This document shows, piece after piece, positions 23,367 to 34,232 of a stretch of 64,000 bases of DNA. Under the pieces are notes generated by a model, which was given only the letters and a program-made list of their open reading frames with translations, made no database searches and was not told the DNA's origin. How positions within the stretch are numbered: position 1 is the stretch's first letter; each line of letters starts with the position of its first letter. The DNA is from Lunularia cruciata. Its lineage: Eukaryota; Streptophyta; Marchantiopsida; Lunulariales; Lunulariaceae. The DNA lies in NCBI GenBank assembly GCA_948567375.1, contig OX419755.1, positions 18,171,001-18,235,000 on the forward strand. Direction: 5' to 3'. Position numbers and translations under genes: made by a program.

Positions 23367-25019
23367 AACTGGAACAACCACCTTATCCATCACCCCTACT
23401 GGTCGAACTTGTTGCTTGTTTGCCATGCTCACCACAAATGTTGAAGCTCTTGAGGGTATCATACCCAACTTCTTCATCAACCTTTCTGACATGGCATTCA
23501 CTGTTGATCCTCCATCAACCAATGCATCCTTGATGTTGTGACCATTCACTCTCACATCAATCTTGGAGGCATATTCACAAGCCTCCCATGGTGCTGGCTT
23601 GGCATCCACCACCTCCATTGATACTGGAACTTTTGCCTTCTTCTTCTTCTTGCTCCTTGTAGAACTCAAACCACCTCTAAGCTCCTTTCTCAAGGTAGGG
23701 TTCAAAGCAATTAATTGGCCCACTGTGATGTTAGCCTTGTGACTACCAACATCCTCCAACACATTGTAGTTCCATTGTTGCTTTGAGATCAAGAAGTCCT
23801 CCATCCCCAACTTCTTCCTTGGAGTCTTTGTTGTTGATGGTGTTGAGGTGCGAGTGCTCCTAGTAGACATAGGACTATCCTTGCTTGAAGTGAATCCTTG
23901 AGAAGAGTGAACATCCTCTGCAAAATGAGCTCTCTTCTTCTCTTGTGCCAAAAGCTCCAAATTAAGACCCTTGGAGTTTGAGCACTCTCCCTTCTCATAC
24001 TTGCTCTCAACCACATCTATGGATGCTATCCCCTTACCTTTGTTGGGATTAGGAGCCACTTGGGTTTCACTACCTCCCTCTTTCCCTCTATTGGCTCCCT
24101 CATAACCCCTTCCTCCATGGTAAGTGGAATTTGGGCAATTCCTTTGGATATGGCCTCTTCCTCCACAACCAAAACAATTTCTATCATTGAAATTGTTGGC
24201 TGGTTGGCCTCCTCTATATGGATAGTTTCCATAACTCCTAGGCCCTCTCCCTACATTCTAATCCACCTCTCTCTTCTCCCATAGTCGCACCACATTGATC
24301 TTGAGATCCGCAAGTTGTTCTGTGATGGTTTGGAGTGGATCTTTTGGTGGAGGTGCAAGAACTGGAGCAACTACTACTTATGGTGCAACCCTTGTCACCA
24401 AAGTATCAGAAGTTCCACCATACTTGTAGCCTTGAGGAGGATGCACAACCTCCTTCACCACCAAATCACTCTCATCCCCTTCCAAACTCTCCTCCATATG
24501 AATTGCGATCTTGATAGCTTCAACCTTGGAAGAAGGTTTCTCATATCTCACCTTGCTTCTAATTTGTGGTCTCAACCCTCCCACAAAATTCTTGGTGAGC
24601 ATGGCCCCTATGCCAATCATTGTAGTCTCCACATCATCCCCACCCTTCCTCAACACTATGCGAAATCTGGACTCTAACTTTTCCACTCTTTCCACATAGA
24701 CTCTCATTTTCTCTCCTTCTCCTTGCTTGAGAAATGTAACCTCACTCATCAATCTCTCATAACTCTCATCAGGAAGAAAGTTCTCAATGAGTGCTGAAGT
24801 CAAAGTCTCCCAAGACTCCTCTTCCCCATCTCTCCTCTCTCTCTTTTGGTATTCTGACTCATACCATGTAAGTGCTACATCCTCAAAGAAATCTGGTAAT
24901 AATGAGGCCCACTCATTCTTCCTCCTCTCATTGTTTCCTATGCAAGCTCTCTTGAAGTCTCTCACAAAGGCCTCCACATCTTCTCCATCCTTGCCAAAGA
25001 AAACCGGAAGTTTCCCCAT
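23367..25019 (-). pseudogene. Gb Gag-protease, truncated
   Basis: ATG at 25019 (MGKLPVFFGKDGED) matches the Ga Gag start. The capsid-like part is open to 24378. After a stop, the CCHC region (about 24165-24185) and the protease region follow, open from 24059 to 23340, with the active-site region DGGSTVNAM. The Ga protein shows the same DGGS box. It ends at the truncation of the element. Confidence 0.78.
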
Positions 25020-25249
25020 CTTAACCCCTCACTATCTTTCTTTTCTCTCAAATTTTTTTTTTTCTTTTCTCTCACTCTATTACTAATAGAGTATATACAT
25101 GACTAACACCATCTCAGAATAATCCACTCTAGGGAACACAAAAGTTTCAGGTTGCTCCAAGATTTCTATAGCAACATCAAATCCTAGAGTGCATATTAAT
25201 CTAACTCTCATGGATAGTTTATCCATAAGTTGAAAGATTATCTCCATCA

Positions 25250-25723
25250 CTAATCTTGAGAACTAGCTGATGAAGGTGGTAGTATTTCTATAACTGTACT
25301 AAGACTCTCTCCAAGATCCTTCACCAAAGTTTCCAAAAGTGCTTTTACTCCACTACACTCATGTCCTTTTGGAAGTCCTTCAACTCCACAAACCTCACAC
25401 AACTCCTTGGTCTTAGATCTTCTCCCTCCCAATCTTGGTGAAGAAGGTCCAATATGCAAACCCAAGTCAAGTAAGCCTCTCTTTTCCCTCAATCTCTTGC
25501 TCTCAAAGGTCAATGGACATTAACTTGCCTTATGTCCCTTCTCTCCACATAGAAAGCACTTAGACTCACTCTTTCCTCCAAGTGGTGTACGTTTTTGGAT
25601 CCTCTCAATACTCTCTTCAAATTCTATTGTAAACTCTCTTTTCCTCAAATCAACCCCTAAAATCACCTCAAACCCTTGGGAAACCTTGCATAATCTCAAT
25701 TTCCACTCTTGATGACCCTCCAT
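25250..25723 (-). pseudogene. Gb leader ORF with zinc knuckle
   Basis: Homologue of the Ga leader ORF (29811-30284). ATG at 25723, with a CCHC knuckle CFLCGEKGHKAS interrupted by a stop (TAA, Ga has TCA). The end reads SSASSQD as in Ga. Confidence 0.65.
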
Positions 25724-26584
25724 GTTCCCCAAGATGAATCTAAACGCTCAAACATGCTTTTTGTTGATCTCAAACTTCTCATACATGAGATCTCCACTCT
25801 GTAGAATTGACCCTTCCTCACAATGTCACTCAAATCTCCCAACCAATATGTCACAGTCCTTTGAAATTTTTCACACTTGATAAAACCTCCAGGGCATCCC
25901 TCCCTGCAAAATTTCAGATCTTTTCATGGAGTCATTTGGCCTAGACACCTTTCTATTCAGCACCCATATTTCAGATTTGGTCTGAAAACCACCCCCCTCA
26001 CTTCAAAAACTGATTTCTCCCTGTGCAAGAACGATCTTTCTCTAATTTTTGTGACAACAGGTAGAATACAATGCACTTAATGTTTTTGGAAATTTTCAGA
26101 ACAATTCACTGAAAATTGAAGAAATGGCAGACTCTGTACAATTTTCCAGAGAGCATGCAGTTGCGGGAGCACTTTACCCTATCAACTTTCAAAAATTCTA
26201 GCCCAGTGCGCATAGAAGCTCTCACAATAATTTCAAGTGTGCTAACTGAAAGATAACCCAAGCTATCATGTGTAGAAATCTCAAGTCCAGATCTCAAACT
26301 TGAGATTTTGCCCAAAAATCACCTTAATCCCCAAAATCTGCAATCCACCTCACACAATCTCTCCAATTCCTCTCATGTGTACAAGATGTACAAAATCACC
26401 TCAAAGACATCATAATGAACTACAGGGTATACAAATGGATCTTGGTTCTCTAACATAAGTTCAGCCCTCTCCTCTCCTAATGTTCTCTCCAAGTGAGCTC
26501 TCATAGCCTCCTTCTGCCTAATGTAGAATTGGACGCGGAACATTATCTTGCCTTCTAGAGAGGTCCCGGCAACGGAACCAAAAA

Positions 26585-27275
26585 TGTGAGCCAGCCTATC
26601 TCTCACTCAGAATGAACCTCTGATGGCTATTATGGTAGCGCACCATGGACTTAGAAGGCAAGGAACCCCAACTCCATCATACTCCTCCAAGGCTAACACT
26701 CCAAGACTCAAGACATTGCTCACTAGAGAACTCAATGAGAGAGAGATAGTTGCAAATGAAAGCATGATGAGTACCTCCTCACCCCTTGTTTATATACTTG
26801 TGAAATACTTACGTACCAAAGTTACTAATTACCATAGTAACTCAAGTTACTAGACTAAAAGTCAAGTAAAGTCAAAAAGTAGAAAGGAATATCCATTCAC
26901 ATGGGCATATTCCCCTAAGCATGTGGTCTTATCTTGACCCAACCACTAAGTCAAGGATTCCTTCTTTAGCCCATCCTTGGACTAAAGAAGAATCCAAAAC
27001 AAAAAGGCTTGTGGGCCCAAGAGTTCTCAACTCTTTCCTCAAAGCCAAACACCTAGGAATAATACCAAGTCAACACACTAAAATCCAAAATAGTGGTGCT
27101 CATCTTTTCTACTTCCTCTAAAGTAAGGTCCCATCTATCTAAGCTATGACTAACTTTAGCTAACCATGACTAATATAGAACCATCCTTTATCTCTATATA
27201 AATAATATCTCTTAAGTACTTGTAATACCAAGCTAAATATCACAATACCACACACATGCACAAATGGGTGTTATA
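26585..27275 (-). repeat. Gb 5' LTR (691 bp)
   Basis: In sense starts TATAACACCCATTTG (TG changed to TA) and ends GGCTCACA. Homologous along its length to the Ga LTRs. The primer site follows on the minus strand at about 26563-26580 and resembles the 3' end complement of tRNA-Asp. Confidence 0.85.
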
Positions 27276-27645
27276 GTTCAATGTCAAAACATTGTAGTTC
27301 TTCGTCCTATTGATGATCTTGACTCTTCATGTGTTCTAGATATAATGTCTGCAACAAGGGTTTGTAATTGGTTTGCATGATCACTTGTTTCCTCAAGAGA
27401 TAATGCTTTCATACTTTGGTGGTATATACTATTGATAGTTGTTCTTGATCTAAAGAAAAATAATTCTTTTGTGATATTTAGTTGGCAAGACACAATAACA
27501 ATGAGATGTAACCCATATGGAAAATCCTATTGGAACACAATTCCAATGGCAAAGTTAAAACCAATTCCAATGGCAAAGTAAATTGCACAAAATAATTGAT
27601 AATCATATGGTTGAAAAATGGATCTTGAAGATCTTGAAGACTCCG
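27276..27645 (-). pseudogene. C0 chromovirus RNase H fragment
   Basis: The minus strand matches C2 around 57295-57650 (RNase H and the start of the linker), including DHANQLQTL against C2 DHKPLLQTL and the HMKSQHH-like segment. It contains a small duplication and stops. Its orientation fits the same old antisense chromovirus as 4191-4424. Confidence 0.7.
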
Positions 27646-27959
27646 AGTGAACTTGGAAGGACTTACATAAAGTTAAAATACTTACCAACCACTTTCAAGG
27701 GAATACCTTCATAAATATGTCAAAAATATCCACATTCATTTTATGAACTTGTCATGTATCAATTATGGAAGAGCATCATCTTTGGAATGAACCCCAATTT
27801 CATGTACCATTTTCCAATTCCCTGTACTTGTCGTGCAGGGAGGGGTTCTGGGTGTGATGTAATTCCATCACACATCCCTTTGTAGTGATGTAATCCCACA
27901 AAGTTCCAATGGTCATCTAGGTATTGGTATTCGTTTTCCCATGAGTGAAGTATTGGGGT
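27646..27959. other. Unassigned 314 bp
   Basis: I see no match to any family in this window. A minus-strand frame (27759-27965) encodes 68 residues with no motif I recognise. It may be a remnant of C0 or of another element. Confidence 0.3.
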
Positions 27960-28260
27960 TGTCATGCCATTTGTAGTGCCGCATCTAGATGCTCGGACAT
28001 TGGAGTTCCAGTGATAGTAGTTAGAGTTATTTCAGCAGTTTCTCAGAGACTACTTTCCGACGGTTTGATTTCATGTTTGGGGTACTGACTTCATGGTGGG
28101 GCCCACCATCACTTTGCACCGTTCGCACCATTGAGTGTGCCGTCAGTGGGACCGTTAGGGTTTCAGAGCTAGCTCAAGTCCAGGGGGTATAGTTTCAAAG
28201 TGAGCTCTAGAGAGCTCACTTCTCTGATGTTGAGCCTTCGAGTTCCTAGCTATGGTGGAC
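27960..28260 (+). repeat. M2 A1 repeat, first part
   Basis: First 301 bp of the A unit, interrupted by Ga. The rest is at 36090-36241. Confidence 0.82.
28257..28260. repeat. Target-site duplication of Ga (GGAC)
   Basis: GGAC here and at 36090-36093. M3 reads TATGGTGGACAGAGG without interruption at the same place, confirming insertion of Ga in the A repeat. Confidence 0.85.
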
Positions 28261-28950
28261 TGTAACACCCATTTGTGCATGTGTGTGGTATTGTGATATT
28301 TAGCTTGGTATTACAAGTACTTAAGAGATATTATTTATATAGAGATAAAGGATGGTTCTATATTAGTCATGGTTAGCTAAAGTTAGTCATAGCTAAGATA
28401 GATGGGACCTTACTTTAGAGGAAGTAGAAAAGATGAGCACCACTATTTTGGATTTTAGTGTGTTGACTTGGTATTATTCCTAGGTGTTTGGCTTTGGGGA
28501 AAGAGTTGAGAACTCTTGGGCCCGCAAGCCTTTTTGTTTTGGATTCTTCTTTAGTCCAAGGATAGCCCATGTGAAGGAATCCTTGCTTTAGTGGTTGGGT
28601 CAAGATAAGACCACATGCTTAGGGGAATATGCCCATGTGAATGGATATTCCTTTCTACTTTTTGACTTTACTTGACTTTTAGTCTAGTAACTTGAGTTAC
28701 TACGGTAATTAGTAACTTTGGTACATAACTATTTCACAAGTATATAAACAAGGAGTGAGGAGGTACTCATCATCCTTTCATTTGCAACTATCTCTCTCAT
28801 TGAGTTCTCTAGTGAGCAATGTCTTGAGTCTTGGAGTGTTAGCCTTGGAGGAGTATGATGGAGTTGGGGTTCCTTGCCTTCTTAGTCCATGGTGCGCTAC
28901 CATAATAGCCATCAGAGGTTCATCCTGAGTGAGAGACAGGCCGGCTCACA
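28261..28950 (+). repeat. Ga 5' LTR (690 bp)
   Basis: TGTAACACCC to GGCTCACA. The same sequence is at 35400-36089, and line-by-line comparison showed no difference. Confidence 0.92.
28741..28748 (+). promoter_or_regulatory. Ga LTR TATA box
   Basis: TATATAAA about 210 bp before the LTR end. Transcription would start some 30 bp downstream, which defines a long R-U5. Repeated in the 3' LTR near 35880-35887. Confidence 0.6.
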
Positions 28951-28954
28951 TTTT

Positions 28955-28972
28955 TGGTTCCGTTGTCGGGAC
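28955..28972 (+). other. Ga primer binding site (tRNA-Asp-like)
   Basis: TGGTTCCGTTGTCGGGAC, four bases after the LTR. It is close to TGGCGCCGTTGCCGGGGA, the complement of the plant tRNA-Asp 3' end used by Tat/Athila elements. Gb reads GTTGCCGGG at the same place, nearer the consensus. Confidence 0.7.
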
Positions 28973-29810
28973 CTCTCTAGAAGGCAAGATAATGTTCCGC
29001 GTCCAATTCTACATTAGGCAGAAGGAGGCTATGAGAGCTCACTTGGAGAGAACATTAGGAGAGGAGAGGGCTGAACTTATGTTAGAGAACCAAGATCCAT
29101 TTGTATACCCTGTAGTTCATTATGATGTCTTTGAGGTGATTTTGTACATCTTGTACACATGAGAGGAATTGGAGAGATTGTGTGAGGTGGATTGCAGATT
29201 TTGGGGATTAAGGTGATTTTGGGCAAAATCTCAAGTTTGAGATCTGGACTTGAGATTTCTACACATGATAGCTTGGGTTATCTTTCAGTTAGCACACTTG
29301 AAATTATTGAGAGAGCTTCTATGCGCACTGGGCTAGAATTTTTGAAAGTTGATAGGGTAAAGTGCCCCCGCAACTGCATGCTCTCTGGAAAATTGTACAG
29401 AGTCTGCCATTACTTCAATTTTCAGTGAATTGTCCTGAAAATTTCCAAGAAACTTCAGTGCATTGTATCCTACCTGCTGCCACAAAAATTAGAGAGAGAT
29501 CGTTTTTGCGCAGGGCGTGATGAGTTTTTGAAGTGAGGGGGGTGGTTTTCAGACCAAATCTGAAATATGGGTGCTGAATAGAAAGGTGTCTAGGCCAAAT
29601 GGCTCAATGAAAAGATCTGAAATTTTGCAGGGAGGGACGCCCTGGAGTTGTGATCAAGTGTGCAAAATTTCAGAGGACTGTGACGTATTGGTTGGGAGAT
29701 TTGAATGACATTGTGAGGAAGGGTCAATTCTGCAGAGTGGAGATCTCATGCATGAGAAGTTTGAGATCAACAAAAAGCATGTTTGAGTGTTTAGATTCAT
29801 CTTGGGGAAC
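28973..29810 (+). other. Ga leader, first part
   Basis: Contains two short open stretches kept in Gb (to 29162, including MFRVQFYIRQKEAMRAHLE, and 29192-29428). Conservation over so little divergence does not prove coding. They might be exons or upstream ORFs of the zinc-knuckle ORF that follows, or simply untranslated sequence. Confidence 0.4.
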
Positions 29811-30284
29811 ATGGAGAGTCATCAAGAGTGGAAATTGAGATTATGCAAGGTTCCCCAAGGGTTTGAGGTGATTGTAGGGGTGGATTTGAGGAAAAGAGAG
29901 TTTACAATAGAATTTGAAGAGAGTGTTGAGAGGATCCAAAAACCTACACCACTTGGAGGAAAGAGTGAGTCTAAGTGCTTTCTATGTGGAGAGAAGGGAC
30001 ATAAGGCAAGTTCATGTCCATTGACCTTTGAGAGCAAGAGATTGAGGGAAAGGAGAGGCTTACTTGACTTGGGTTTGCATGTTGGACCTTCTTCACCAAG
30101 ATTGGGAGGGAGAAGATCTAAGACCAAAGAGTTGTGTGAGGTTTGTGGAGTTGAAGGACTTCCAAAAGGACATGAGTGTAGTGGAGTAAAAGCACTTTTG
30201 GAAACTTTGGTGAAGGATCTTGGAGAGAGTCTTAGTACAGCTACAGAAATACTACCACCTTCATCAGCTAGTTCTCAAGATTAG
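29811..30284 (+). CDS. Ga leader ORF: small zinc-knuckle protein (157 aa)
   Basis: ATG at 29811 (MESHQEWKL); the open frame extends further upstream without an ATG. Residues 15-50 resemble the segment before the zinc knuckle in plant Gag-like DUF4283 proteins (VPQGFEVIVGVDLRKRE). A canonical C-x2-C-x4-H-x4-C knuckle (CFLCGEKGHKASSC) starts near residue 58, and a second Cys/His cluster (CEVCG, HEC) near 110-122 could be another small zinc site. It ends 240 bp before Gag-Pol in a different frame. It would be an accessory nucleic-acid-binding protein of the element. This is inferred from the knuckle only. Confidence 0.6.
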   Translation: MESHQEWKLRLCKVPQGFEVIVGVDLRKREFTIEFEESVERIQKPTPLGGKSESKCFLCGEKGHKASSCPLTFESKRLRERRGLLDLGLHVGPSSPRLGGRRSKTKELCEVCGVEGLPKGHECSGVKALLETLVKDLGESLSTATEILPPSSASSQD

Positions 30285-30524
30285 TGATGGAGATAATCTT
30301 TCAACTTATGGATAAACTATCCATGAGAGTTAGATTAATATGCACTCTAGGATTTGATGTTGCTATAGAAATCTTGGAGCAACCTGAACCTTTTGTGTTC
30401 CCTAGAGTGGATTATTCTGAGATGGTGTTAGTCATGTATATACTCTATTAGTAATAGAGTGAGAGAAAAGAAAAGAGGAAAAAAAATAAAATTTGAGAGA
30501 AAAGAAAGATAGTGAGGGGTTAAG

Positions 30525-33500
30525 ATGGGGAAATTTCCGGTTTTCTTTGGCAAGGATGGAGAAGATGTGGAGGCCTTTGTGAGAGACTTCAAGAGAGCTT
30601 GCATAGGAAACAATGAGAGGAGGAAGAATGAGTGGGCCTCATTATTACCAGATTTCTTTGAGGATGCAGCACTTACATGGTATGAGTCAGAATACCAAAA
30701 GAGAGAGAGGAGAGAGGGGGAAGAGGAGTCTTGGGAGACTTTGACTTCAGCACTCATTGAGAACTTTCTTCCTGATGAGAGTTATGAGAGATTGATGAGT
30801 GAAATTACATTTCTCAAGCAAGGAGATGGAGAGAAAGTGAGGGTCTATGTGGAAAGAGTGGAAAAGTTGGAGTCCAGATTTCGCATAGTGTTGAGGAAGG
30901 GTGGGGATGATGTGGAGACTACAATGATTGGCATAGGGGCCATGCTCACCAAGAATTTTGTGGGAGGATTGAGACCACAAATTAGAAGCAAGGTGAGATA
31001 TGAGAAACCTTCTTCCAAGGTTGAAGCTATCAAGATCGCAATTCGTATGGAGGAGAGTTTGGAAGGGGATGAGAGTGATTTGGTGGTGAAGGAGGTTGTG
31101 CATCCTCCTCAAGGCTACAAGTATGGTGGAACTTCTGATACTTTGGTGACAAGGGTTGCACCACAAGTAGTAGTTGCTCCAATTCTTGCACCTCCACCAA
31201 AAGATCCACTCCAAACCATCACAGAACAACTTGCGGATCTCAAGATCAATGTGGTGCAACTATGGGAGAAGAGAGAGGTGGATCAGAATGTAGGGAGAGG
31301 GCCTAGGAGTTATGGAAACTATCCATATAGAGGAGGCCAACCAGCCAACAATTTCAATGATAGAAATTGTTTTGGTTGTGGAGGAAGAGGCCATATCCAA
31401 AGGAATTGCCCAAATTCCACTTACCATGGAGGAAGGGGTTATGAGGGAGCCAATAGAGGGAAAGAGGGAGGTAGTGAAACCCAAGTGGCTCCTAATCCCA
31501 ACAAAGGTAAGGGGATAGCATCCATAGATGTGGTTGAGAGCAAGTATGAGAAGGGAGAGTGCTCAAACTCCAAGGGTCTTAATTTGGAGCTTTTGGCACA
31601 AGAGAAGAAGAGAGCTCGTTTTGCAGAGGATGTTCACTCTTCTCAAGGATTTACTTCAAGCAAGGATACTCCTATGTCTACTAGGAGCACTCGCACCTCA
31701 ACACCATCAACAACAAAGACTCCAAGGAAGAAGTTGGGGATGGAGGACTTCTTGATCTCAAAGCAACAATGGAACTACAATGTGTTGGAGGATGTTGGTA
31801 GTCACAAGGCTAACATCACAGTGGGCCAATTAATTGCTTTGAACCCTACCTTGAGAAAGGAGCTTAGAGGTGGTTTGAGTTCTACAAGGAGCAAAAAGAA
31901 GAAGAAGGCAAAAGTTCCAGTATCAATGGGGGTGGTGGATGCCAAGCCAGCACCATGGGAGGCTTGTGAATATGCCTCCAAGATTGATGTGAGAGTGAAT
32001 GGTCACAACATCAAGGATGCATTGGTTGATGGAGGATCAGCAGTGAATGCCATGTCAGAAAGGTTGATGAAGAAGTTGGGTATGATACCCTCAAGACCTT
32101 CAACATTTGTGGTGAGCATGGCAAACAAGCAACAAGTTCGACCAGTAGGAGTGATGGATAAGGTGGTAGTTTCAGTTATGGGAGTTCAAAATCTCATGAC
32201 TTTCCAAGTCTTGAAGGATTCAAGCTATGACTTACTTCTTGGGAGGCCATGGTTGAGAGCAGCACGCACAACTGATCGATGGCACAAAGGGTACTTAAGG
32301 ATTGGGCCATCAAACCATAGAGTCACTGTTCCTGTGACTAACACCACCAACACTTCACATTCAGATACCCCATCTTCTGATTATTGGGAATCTGATTCTG
32401 AAGGAGGAGCTTCAGGTGTGGACACAAGCATGGAAGAGGAGACTTCCACGGAGGAGGATGAATCTGAATCTGATTCAGATGTGTATCCTTTGTGTGCTAT
32501 GGATTTTGCACCTAAGCCAGAGGTTTTGAAGGACCCAGATAAATCACCATTGACACTTGAGGAGGTAGAGAGAAGGTTATCTACCCTCAAGTATGGCCCA
32601 AATGTTACCAAGGAGGAGAAGGTGAGATTTGAGGAGATTTTCCGCAAGTTCATCCATGTGTTTGCTTTTAGTTACAAGGATTTGAAGGAAGTCACCTTGG
32701 AGGAGCACAAGATAGAGGTGGAGTCACATGCAAGACCAATCCGCCAAAAGCAACGTCGCAATAGCCCACCAATATCTTTGGTTGTGAAGGAGGAGATTGA
32801 TAAGCTCAAGGAGGCTGGATTTATCTTTGAGGTGGAGAATTCAGAATGGGTGTCTCCAATTGTCATTGTGAAGAAAAAGAATGGCAAGCTTCGGGTATGT
32901 GTGGATTACAAGAAGCTCAATGCTGTTACCAAGAAGGACTACTACCCATTGCCATTCATTGATGAGATCTTGGAGGAGGTTGCAGGTCATGAGAGGTACA
33001 GTTTTGGAGATGGTTATAGTGGATATAACCAAATCAAGATTGCACCAGAGCATCAACAACTCACCACATTCACCACACCTTGGGGAACTTATGCTTTCAA
33101 GGTCATGCCTTTTGGGCTTTGCAATGCTCCAGCCACATTCCAACGGTTCATGAACAAGGTATTTGAACCTTTCATTGGGAAATTTGTGAGAGATTTCATT
33201 GATGACTTTTGTGTCTATGGGAGCAAGGAGGAGCACTTTGAGCACCTAATCAAAGTCTTGCAATGCTTGGATGAGGCAAATGCATCACTCAACCCAGAGA
33301 AGTGCATTTTTGGATGTGAAGAAGGTCTACTTTTGGGGCACATCATCTCCAAGGATGGAATAGCAGTTGATCCTGAGAAGGTGAGGAAAATCTCAGACCT
33401 TCCATTCCCTTCAAGCTTGACAAAGTTACGCCAATTCTTGGGAATGGTTGGGTACTATAGGAGGTTCATCTTCTCATTTTCCAACAAGGCTTATGCATTG

Positions 33501-34232
33501 ACCATCTACATGAAGAAGGGTGTAGATTACATGGTGATTTTGGAAGACAAGGAGGCTCTCAAAGCTTTTGAGGAGCTCAAGCAATCCCTTGTTGTAGCTC
33601 CAATTCTTGCTAAACCTGATTGGAGTAAGCCTTTCATCCTCTACACTGATGCTTCTAATGTAGCTATAGGATGCACTCTTAGTCAATTAGACCAAGATGG
33701 GCATGATCATCCAATAGCTTATGCTAGTAGGCAGATGGTTTCAGCAGAGAAGAACTACTTTGTCACAGAGAGAGAAGGGTTGGCAGTGATCTTTGGTCTC
33801 AAGAAGTTTAGACACTACTTGATTGGAGGGAAAGCCACAATTGTCACGGATCACAAGGCTTTGAAGTACATCTTCAACAAGCCTAATGTTGAAGGGAGAC
33901 TAGCAAGGTGGATGATTCTCTTGTCTGAGTATGACTACACAATTGAGGATAGGCCAGGAAAGAAACATGCAAATGCTGATTTGTTATCTAGAGCCTATGA
34001 TCATGATGGAGATGAGCCAGTAGATGATTCCTTCTCGGATGAGGAGCTCATGACAATCTCAGTCACTCAAGAGGTTCCAATGGAGTACAAGGAGATTGTG
34101 GATTTTGTGACAAGAGGTAACTATCCAGAAGGGATGCATGCTAGGGAGAGGAAGGCCCTTGCAGCAAGATCTAGACCTTACACAATGGTGGATGATATTC
34201 TTTTTCACCAAGGAGCAGATGGTCTACTTTGA
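30525..34232 (+). CDS. Ga Gag-protease-RT-RNase H polyprotein (1235 aa)
   Basis: ATG at 30525. Gag capsid-like region at residues 1-230 (FFGKDGEDVEAFVRDF), zinc knuckle CFGCGGRGHIQRNC from residue 282, protease near residue 497 (ALVDGGSAVNAM, a DGGS box instead of DSG/DTG), an acidic linker near 625-660, RT from about 770 (VCVDYKKLN, FGDGYSGYNQI, MPFGLCNAPATFQ, catalytic FIDDF near 890) and RNase H from about 1035 (YTDASNVAIGCTL, later TDHKAL). It stops at a TGA (34230-34232) beyond which the same frame continues into integrase. Related elements suggest CGA at that site, a CpG transition. Without readthrough, the integrase is not made. Confidence 0.9.
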   Translation: MGKFPVFFGKDGEDVEAFVRDFKRACIGNNERRKNEWASLLPDFFEDAALTWYESEYQKRERREGEEESWETLTSALIENFLPDESYERLMSEITFLKQGDGEKVRVYVERVEKLESRFRIVLRKGGDDVETTMIGIGAMLTKNFVGGLRPQIRSKVRYEKPSSKVEAIKIAIRMEESLEGDESDLVVKEVVHPPQGYKYGGTSDTLVTRVAPQVVVAPILAPPPKDPLQTITEQLADLKINVVQLWEKREVDQNVGRGPRSYGNYPYRGGQPANNFNDRNCFGCGGRGHIQRNCPNSTYHGGRGYEGANRGKEGGSETQVAPNPNKGKGIASIDVVESKYEKGECSNSKGLNLELLAQEKKRARFAEDVHSSQGFTSSKDTPMSTRSTRTSTPSTTKTPRKKLGMEDFLISKQQWNYNVLEDVGSHKANITVGQLIALNPTLRKELRGGLSSTRSKKKKKAKVPVSMGVVDAKPAPWEACEYASKIDVRVNGHNIKDALVDGGSAVNAMSERLMKKLGMIPSRPSTFVVSMANKQQVRPVGVMDKVVVSVMGVQNLMTFQVLKDSSYDLLLGRPWLRAARTTDRWHKGYLRIGPSNHRVTVPVTNTTNTSHSDTPSSDYWESDSEGGASGVDTSMEEETSTEEDESESDSDVYPLCAMDFAPKPEVLKDPDKSPLTLEEVERRLSTLKYGPNVTKEEKVRFEEIFRKFIHVFAFSYKDLKEVTLEEHKIEVESHARPIRQKQRRNSPPISLVVKEEIDKLKEAGFIFEVENSEWVSPIVIVKKKNGKLRVCVDYKKLNAVTKKDYYPLPFIDEILEEVAGHERYSFGDGYSGYNQIKIAPEHQQLTTFTTPWGTYAFKVMPFGLCNAPATFQRFMNKVFEPFIGKFVRDFIDDFCVYGSKEEHFEHLIKVLQCLDEANASLNPEKCIFGCEEGLLLGHIISKDGIAVDPEKVRKISDLPFPSSLTKLRQFLGMVGYYRRFIFSFSNKAYALTIYMKKGVDYMVILEDKEALKAFEELKQSLVVAPILAKPDWSKPFILYTDASNVAIGCTLSQLDQDGHDHPIAYASRQMVSAEKNYFVTEREGLAVIFGLKKFRHYLIGGKATIVTDHKALKYIFNKPNVEGRLARWMILLSEYDYTIEDRPGKKHANADLLSRAYDHDGDEPVDDSFSDEELMTISVTQEVPMEYKEIVDFVTRGNYPEGMHARERKALAARSRPYTMVDDILFHQGADGLL

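Larger units (their letters stand above)
23367..27275 (-). mobile_element. Gb: inverted, 3'-truncated Tat/Athila-like gypsy
   Basis: On the minus strand it contains a 5' LTR (26585-27275), primer site, leader with a zinc-knuckle frame, and Gag up to the protease. It then ends abruptly at about 23367 in the sequence after VGVMDKVVV. It is clearly homologous to Ga (28261-36089) but with frequent substitutions, so it is older. RT, RNase H, integrase and the 3' LTR are missing. Confidence 0.88.

Noticed and set aside
30747-31484. Minus-strand open frames over Ga Gag-Pol
   Set aside because: Shadows of the long sense frame; they show no motif and repeat only because Gb is homologous.
34230-34232. 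TGA in Ga as programmed readthrough
   Set aside because: The context (TGA AGA GCA) lacks the CUA that favours UGA readthrough, and CGA to TGA decay is the simpler explanation.
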